The notes below the pieces were generated by a model. That model had not been told where the DNA came from. It saw nothing but the letters and a program-made list of their open reading frames with translations, and made no database searches. 10,853 bases of DNA from Crocinitomicaceae bacterium. Its GTDB lineage: Bacteria; Bacteroidota; Bacteroidia; Flavobacteriales_D; Crocinitomicaceae. The stretch spans positions 1-10,853 of the forward strand of contig JALQTG010000143.1 of assembly GCA_023264075.1 (NCBI GenBank). The letters are read 5' to 3'. A program made the translations under genes and the position numbers. This document shows positions 7,455 through 10,853 of this stretch, in pieces (the stretch's first letter is position 1; every line of letters starts with the position of its first letter).

Positions 7455-8444
7455 ATGAAAACAAGAACTTTCGGATTAGGTATCTTATTCGTCGCTATGG
7501 CAACACTAAACGCCTGTGCACCGGTTTATAAATGTGGAGAAGATCGCCCAACTGGAAATCTTCCTGGAGGGAATAGACTTATTGCAGTAGTTGAAGAACG
7601 CGACGCATTGTGCGATGAGGTCAAAATAAAAGACGAGGAAAACAGATTTTTATTAAAAAAGAATCAGTCGCTTGCTTTTATGAATGACAGCTTGGTTCTG
7701 CGGAACAATGAACTCGTTGGTGAATATGCAGAATTGCAAGGCGAATACAACACGTTGAATACGAAGCACGCAGAGCTCAAGAAAGAACACATCAATTTAG
7801 GCGAGCGATACTCAGCCATGATGTCTGACAACTTTCAACGAGGATATTATTATGAAGAACAACTAAAAAATAGAGAGGCTAAAATTGCACAGCGCGAACG
7901 AGAGCTTGCTGAGCGTGAACGCCGAATCAAAGAACTCGAACGAATCATTGCACGTCAAGACTCTATTGCAAAACGTTTGAACCAGTTACTAAGTGATGCC
8001 TTACTTGGGTTCAAAGCCGACGAATTGACAATAGAAATCAAACAAGGAAAGGTATACGTATCCATGTCAGATAAACTGATGTTCAAATCAGGAAGTGCTG
8101 AGGTGGAGTCTAAGGGGAAAGAAGCCCTTACGATTTTAGCCCGCGTTTTGAATGCCAACCCAGAATTTGAAATTGCTGTGGAAGGTCACACAGACAATGT
8201 TCCGATTACGAATAGCAAGATTTATAGAGATAACTGGGATTTAAGTGTCGCACGTGCTACATCTATGGTCCGCTTACTGACCGATACTCATAGCGTGGAT
8301 CCGTTGCGCGTAACCGCTTCTGGCCGAGGGGAATACGATCCTAAGGCAACGAACAGTACTGCTGAAGGCAGAGCACAAAACCGAAGAACAGAAATTATTC
8401 TTTCACCAAAATTGGAGGAATTGATGATGCTGATTGGTGAGTAA
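7455..8444 (+). CDS. OmpA-domain lipoprotein with central coiled coil
   Basis: A 329-residue envelope protein. The signal sequence ends in the lipobox LNAC, so Cys21 should be lipidated and the protein anchored in a membrane, most likely the outer one. Residues about 45-180 are charged and heptad-like (for example QRERELAERERRIKELERI, 146-164), indicating a long coiled coil or helical stalk. Residues about 195-320 form an OmpA/Pal/MotB-type peptidoglycan-binding domain with FKSGSAEV (210-217), EGHTDNVP (243-250) and LSVARA (263-268). Asp247 and Arg267 correspond to the pair that grips meso-diaminopimelate in this family, and NRRTEI (309-314) is also typical. The likely role is tethering the outer membrane to the cell wall, possibly as part of a larger complex. 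Automated annotation often calls such proteins 'flagellar motor protein MotB', but the lipobox argues against that. It ends the plus-strand cluster begun by bioB. Confidence 0.9.
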   Translation: MKTRTFGLGILFVAMATLNACAPVYKCGEDRPTGNLPGGNRLIAVVEERDALCDEVKIKDEENRFLLKKNQSLAFMNDSLVLRNNELVGEYAELQGEYNTLNTKHAELKKEHINLGERYSAMMSDNFQRGYYYEEQLKNREAKIAQRERELAERERRIKELERIIARQDSIAKRLNQLLSDALLGFKADELTIEIKQGKVYVSMSDKLMFKSGSAEVESKGKEALTILARVLNANPEFEIAVEGHTDNVPITNSKIYRDNWDLSVARATSMVRLLTDTHSVDPLRVTASGRGEYDPKATNSTAEGRAQNRRTEIILSPKLEELMMLIGE

Positions 8445-8471
8445 TAGTTGATGAGACTTTGCAAGTTGGAA

Positions 8472-8506
8472 AGTCGAAAGTAGTAAAGCGAGTTTTACTT
8501 GCGACT
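8472..8506 (+). repeat. Imperfect inverted repeat downstream of the OmpA-type gene
   Basis: AGTCGAAAGTA (8472-8482) pairs with TACTTGCGACT (8496-8506), leaving one mismatch in 11 and a 13-base loop. It lies 27 bases after the stop at 8444 in the convergent spacer. T-rich stretches follow only after about 6-20 bases, so it is a poor intrinsic terminator. It may still end or protect the plus-strand transcript, or be a dispersed intergenic repeat. Confidence 0.4.
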
Positions 8507-8595
8507 AGAATTGTCTTTTCATCTTTTTATCGGAGCGGTGTTAAAACATATAGCCCGAAACTATTGAGGAGCGACAGTAATCTTTTAAGAAAAAA

Positions 8596-9684
8596 TCACA
8601 TATCAAAAGACTTTCCGTCTTTAAAAAAGATAAAGTTTCCTCGATTCACTTGAACGCGAACTGTGGTACCATTCACTTCAAAAGGAGCATTGGGAAGATT
8701 AGAAATAACGTTAACTTCACCATTCGCAAACATGGAAACTCCCCCATTAAGGTTTCTAAAAGCGACAATACCATCACGAATTTTATATTCTTCGGGAATG
8801 TAGTTGGCTAGTTCATATTTCTGTTTGCCATCAAAAGCAAAAAACAAACCTGCCTCATTCCAAACAACTGTATTTCTGAACACCTCATACGAACGTGCGG
8901 AATAATTACTCAACTCAATCACTTCATTGTTCATATAACAGAGCAGCTGATCATTTAAATCTCTATACACCACGAGGTCATTTCCTGCTTTATAATCTCT
9001 AATTTGAATGCTTTCAACGTCAACAATCTCTTTTGCCTGAACCACCGCGAAAGATTGATTAAAAGGATCATTAAATGCTACTTTGTTTCCGCCAGCTGAA
9101 TACTTTACAATATCATTAATAACACCGATTTCTAGGATTCGTCCTGCTACAAAAGCGTAGTGTACATTTCCATTACCCTCGAAAGCAACCGTGTTACTAC
9201 CCACCGCAGCAGGAAAAATAGGAGGACCTACTGTTCTATAAAGTTCATAAATGCTATCTTGATAATATACTCGAATGGCATTCTCCATTAAATCCTCGAA
9301 CACTACAAGACTATCCGAGACCACATAATTACGGCCGAATCGAGTTAACGTGCGCTTCTTTCCATTGTCCCATACATTTAATATGGGGCCTGTATTCCAT
9401 GCAGCGATATGATAGCCAATTTGATAACTACTCGCCATATTTGAAAGCATTTCTTTTTGCCGTCCATCATAGATAAATAAATCATTTTTGTTGTCGATGT
9501 ACGCGATAATTTTTTCTGAATATTTGACATCAACTGGAGGCAGAAACTCTACCTGGCGAGAAAATCCATTTTCAAAACTACGCAAGTAGCCTACATTGTC
9601 CATATATGGAAATACGTTCTGGCCAAATAATGCACAGGGTAAAAATACACTTATTAAAATAACCTTTATCCTTCTCTTACTCAT
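8596..9684 (-). CDS. Secreted repeat protein, probable beta-propeller-like fold, function unknown
   Basis: A 362-residue protein. Residues 1-21 (basic start KRRIK, hydrophobic core, ...LFG before Q22) are a signal peptide. Almost all of the mature part is a series of degenerate units of about 35 residues with the pattern VAF.D....L.VY..G....L.......Y.VG. Approximate units are 55-90, 91-123, 124-162, 163-198, 199-234, 235-269, 270-303, 304-338 and a partial 339-362, and residues 25-54 look like a further half or whole unit. Regular beta-strand patterns with a glycine or aspartate turn suggest a beta-propeller or solenoid exposed in the periplasm or outside the cell. No catalytic motif, lipobox or type IX sorting tail is visible. 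Similar hypothetical proteins exist in Flavobacteriia as I recall them, but no function is known to me. It lies downstream of the S8 peptidase gene, separated by a terminator. Confidence 0.8.
   Translation of the reverse strand: MSKRRIKVILISVFLPCALFGQNVFPYMDNVGYLRSFENGFSRQVEFLPPVDVKYSEKIIAYIDNKNDLFIYDGRQKEMLSNMASSYQIGYHIAAWNTGPILNVWDNGKKRTLTRFGRNYVVSDSLVVFEDLMENAIRVYYQDSIYELYRTVGPPIFPAAVGSNTVAFEGNGNVHYAFVAGRILEIGVINDIVKYSAGGNKVAFNDPFNQSFAVVQAKEIVDVESIQIRDYKAGNDLVVYRDLNDQLLCYMNNEVIELSNYSARSYEVFRNTVVWNEAGLFFAFDGKQKYELANYIPEEYKIRDGIVAFRNLNGGVSMFANGEVNVISNLPNAPFEVNGTTVRVQVNRGNFIFFKDGKSFDM
8606..8622 (-). terminator. Weak hairpin at the 3' end of the repeat-protein gene
   Basis: AAAGAC and GTCTTT form a 6-bp stem around a 5-base loop inside the last codons of the minus-strand gene. 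On the minus strand it is followed by TTTGAT and, past the stop, a run of six T (8595-8590). It could serve as a weak terminator, but the stem is short and AT-rich and the T runs are interrupted. Confidence 0.2.
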
Positions 9685-9688
9685 ATTC

Positions 9689-9696
9689 CAAAATTA
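9689..9696 (-). promoter_or_regulatory. Perfect TAnnTTTG box directly before the repeat-protein gene
   Basis: On the minus strand TAATTTTG ends 4 bases before the ATG at 9684, so transcription from it would begin at about the start codon. A TTTG at 9714-9711 lies only 14 bases upstream, shorter than the usual spacing and inside the neighbouring terminator stem-loop. The presence of a terminator just upstream makes an independent promoter for this gene likely, and this is the best candidate. Confidence 0.35.
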
Positions 9697-9698
9697 AC

Positions 9699-9724
9699 AA
9701 AAAAGGTGCCCAAAATTGGACACC
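9699..9724 (-). terminator. Rho-independent terminator of the S8 peptidase gene
   Basis: Read on the minus strand, GGTGTCC (9724-9718), a six-base loop AATTTT, and GGGCACC (9711-9705) form a 7-bp stem with one G-U pair, followed at once by six T (9704-9699). It lies 30 bases after the peptidase stop (9756-9754) and just before the next gene. Stem, loop and T-tract all fit an intrinsic terminator. Confidence 0.8.
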
Positions 9725-9753
9725 TCTTAATATTCACTTACTCGGTTTTAGAG

Positions 9754-10853
9754 TTACTTCCCCACAGAACGTTCCTCTGCTAATTTTACAGCTGCTAATA
9801 CATTCACAACTTTACCTGTCGCAGAGAGCGTCTTAAATTTGACCATATCCCCTGTACCTGGCTGTGCTTGATCTGTTTCTGAAAAATCATCTCCTGCATC
9901 TAAAATCACTTGACGAATTTCAACCATCGACAATTTAGGGAAATATCCTTTCAACAATGCTGCTACACCTGAAACCATTGGTGCGGCCATTGAAGTGCCT
10001 TGTAACTCTTGGTACTTATTGTCCGGAACTGTATTGTATATTTCAGCACCAGGTGCAAAAATATCAACACGTGTAGTACTGTAGTTAGAAAAACCAGCAG
10101 CTAGACTACCGTCTTGGTTTCTCGTTGATGCACCAATTGACAAATAGTTCGTAAACGGTTCGTTTTGAAATGGGAACATATTCGCTGGATAGTTCGGATA
10201 TTCATCCAAGTTTTGACCTGAGTTACCTGCTGCATGCACAAATAACACATCATTCTCTTCGGCATAACGCAGCGCGTTGTAAACTTCCTCTGGAAGTTGA
10301 GCATACGCCTTACCGAAAGAGGCGTTGATTACTTTTGCTCCATTATCCACTGCATAACGAATCGCTAGAGCGATGTCTTTATCGAACTCATCACCATCTG
10401 GAACTGCGCGTAATGACATTAACAATACATTATTCGCCACACCGTCTCCGCCGATTTTATTTCCGCGAACAGCACCAATAATTCCTCCAACGTGTGTACC
10501 ATGTAACGCATCAGTCCCCTCTACATCACTATTTCCATAGTTCAAGTCCGACATATCCATGTAGTCATCTCCGATGATTGCTCGCTCGTCAAAATCTACG
10601 TTATGGTGGTGATCGACCATTGATTGAACTGCTTTGGCTTGCTCTTCCATCATTGGAGCGAACTCTCCGCTTAAGATCATTTTCCCTAATTCAACGTATT
10701 GGCGCTCTTGATCATTCGAAGGTCTAAACTTATTTAAGTCCTTTTCAGTAAAATCTTCTTTATCCAACATATTTGCAACCATGCCTTTCAGCATTGGCTC
10801 CATAGCACCCATTTGGCTAATTTGCTCAAGAACTCCTTTATATTGTTCCAAGT
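9754..10853 (-). CDS. S8 (subtilisin-like) serine peptidase, C-terminal part (N-terminus beyond window)
   Basis: The frame is open from the right edge to the TAA at 9756-9754, giving 366 full codons; the true start lies outside. The first full codon is TTG (10851), which I read as an internal Leu. Counting from it, the catalytic His is 117 in LHGTHVGGIIGA, the oxyanion Asn is 210 in VHAAGNSG, and the catalytic Ser is 287 in GTSMAAP. The catalytic Asp (D-[ST]-G region) is not visible and must lie off the edge. More than 110 residues, including a helical, charged stretch (about 1-80), would therefore separate Asp from His. Such a large insert is known in a Bacteroidetes group of S8 peptidases. 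The C-terminus ends soon after the fold (LAAVKLAEERSVGK), without a visible type IX sorting domain. It probably degrades or processes proteins in the periplasm or outside the cell. A terminator follows. Confidence 0.93.
   Translation of the reverse strand, partial: LEQYKGVLEQISQMGAMEPMLKGMVANMLDKEDFTEKDLNKFRPSNDQERQYVELGKMILSGEFAPMMEEQAKAVQSMVDHHHNVDFDERAIIGDDYMDMSDLNYGNSDVEGTDALHGTHVGGIIGAVRGNKIGGDGVANNVLLMSLRAVPDGDEFDKDIALAIRYAVDNGAKVINASFGKAYAQLPEEVYNALRYAEENDVLFVHAAGNSGQNLDEYPNYPANMFPFQNEPFTNYLSIGASTRNQDGSLAAGFSNYSTTRVDIFAPGAEIYNTVPDNKYQELQGTSMAAPMVSGVAALLKGYFPKLSMVEIRQVILDAGDDFSETDQAQPGTGDMVKFKTLSATGKVVNVLAAVKLAEERSVGK

Noticed and set aside
8459..8653. A 64-codon plus-strand open frame after the OmpA-type gene
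   Set aside because: It has no recognisable domain, runs into the coding end of the opposite-strand repeat-protein gene and has a basic, unstructured composition; most likely chance.

Overview
The window looks like a chromosomal segment of a low-GC Bacteroidetes, most probably a member of the Flavobacteriia. The signs are a Porin_10-like outer-membrane barrel, a lamin-tail-type secreted protein, an S8 peptidase of the Bacteroidetes-expanded type, a lipoprotein with an OmpA domain, the near absence of Shine-Dalgarno sequences, and several perfect TAnnTTTG boxes (the Bacteroidetes -7 promoter element) just ahead of genes. This assignment rests on recognised families, not on a database search. 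I see no phage, transposon, CRISPR, tRNA or rRNA signal.

Layout. Positions 1-614 (minus) hold the N-terminal part of a secreted lamin-tail-domain-like protein that runs off the left edge. A 366-base AT-rich spacer separates it from a plus-strand pair: a short MscS-type channel (981-1490) and a family 9 glycosyltransferase of the heptosyltransferase type (1553-2521). The glycosyltransferase converges on, and overlaps by 8 bases, a minus-strand outer-membrane porin-like gene (2514-4250). Divergent from the porin is a tightly packed plus-strand cluster: bioB (4396-5490), bioF (5490-6566), two small three-helix membrane proteins (6570-6980 and 6982-7416), and after 38 bases an OmpA-domain lipoprotein with a coiled coil (7455-8444). 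On the minus strand follow a secreted protein built almost entirely of about nine to ten degenerate 35-residue repeats (8596-9684) and, upstream of it, an S8 subtilisin-like peptidase whose N-terminus lies beyond the right edge (9754-10853). A clear intrinsic terminator sits between these last two genes.

How it fits together. BioB and BioF are two steps of biotin synthesis: BioF makes 8-amino-7-oxononanoate and BioB inserts sulfur into dethiobiotin. bioA, bioD and the genes for pimeloyl precursor supply are not in the window. Most of the other genes concern the cell envelope: outer-membrane barrel, LPS-type glycosyl transfer, mechanosensitive channel, peptidoglycan-binding lipoprotein and exported proteins. 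The region reads as ordinary housekeeping and envelope chromosome. I found no convincing new multi-gene system. The most unusual items are the repeat protein, the TAnnTTTG boxes placed 4-6 bases from start codons (suggesting leaderless or near-leaderless mRNAs), and the terminator abutting a putative promoter at 9689-9724.
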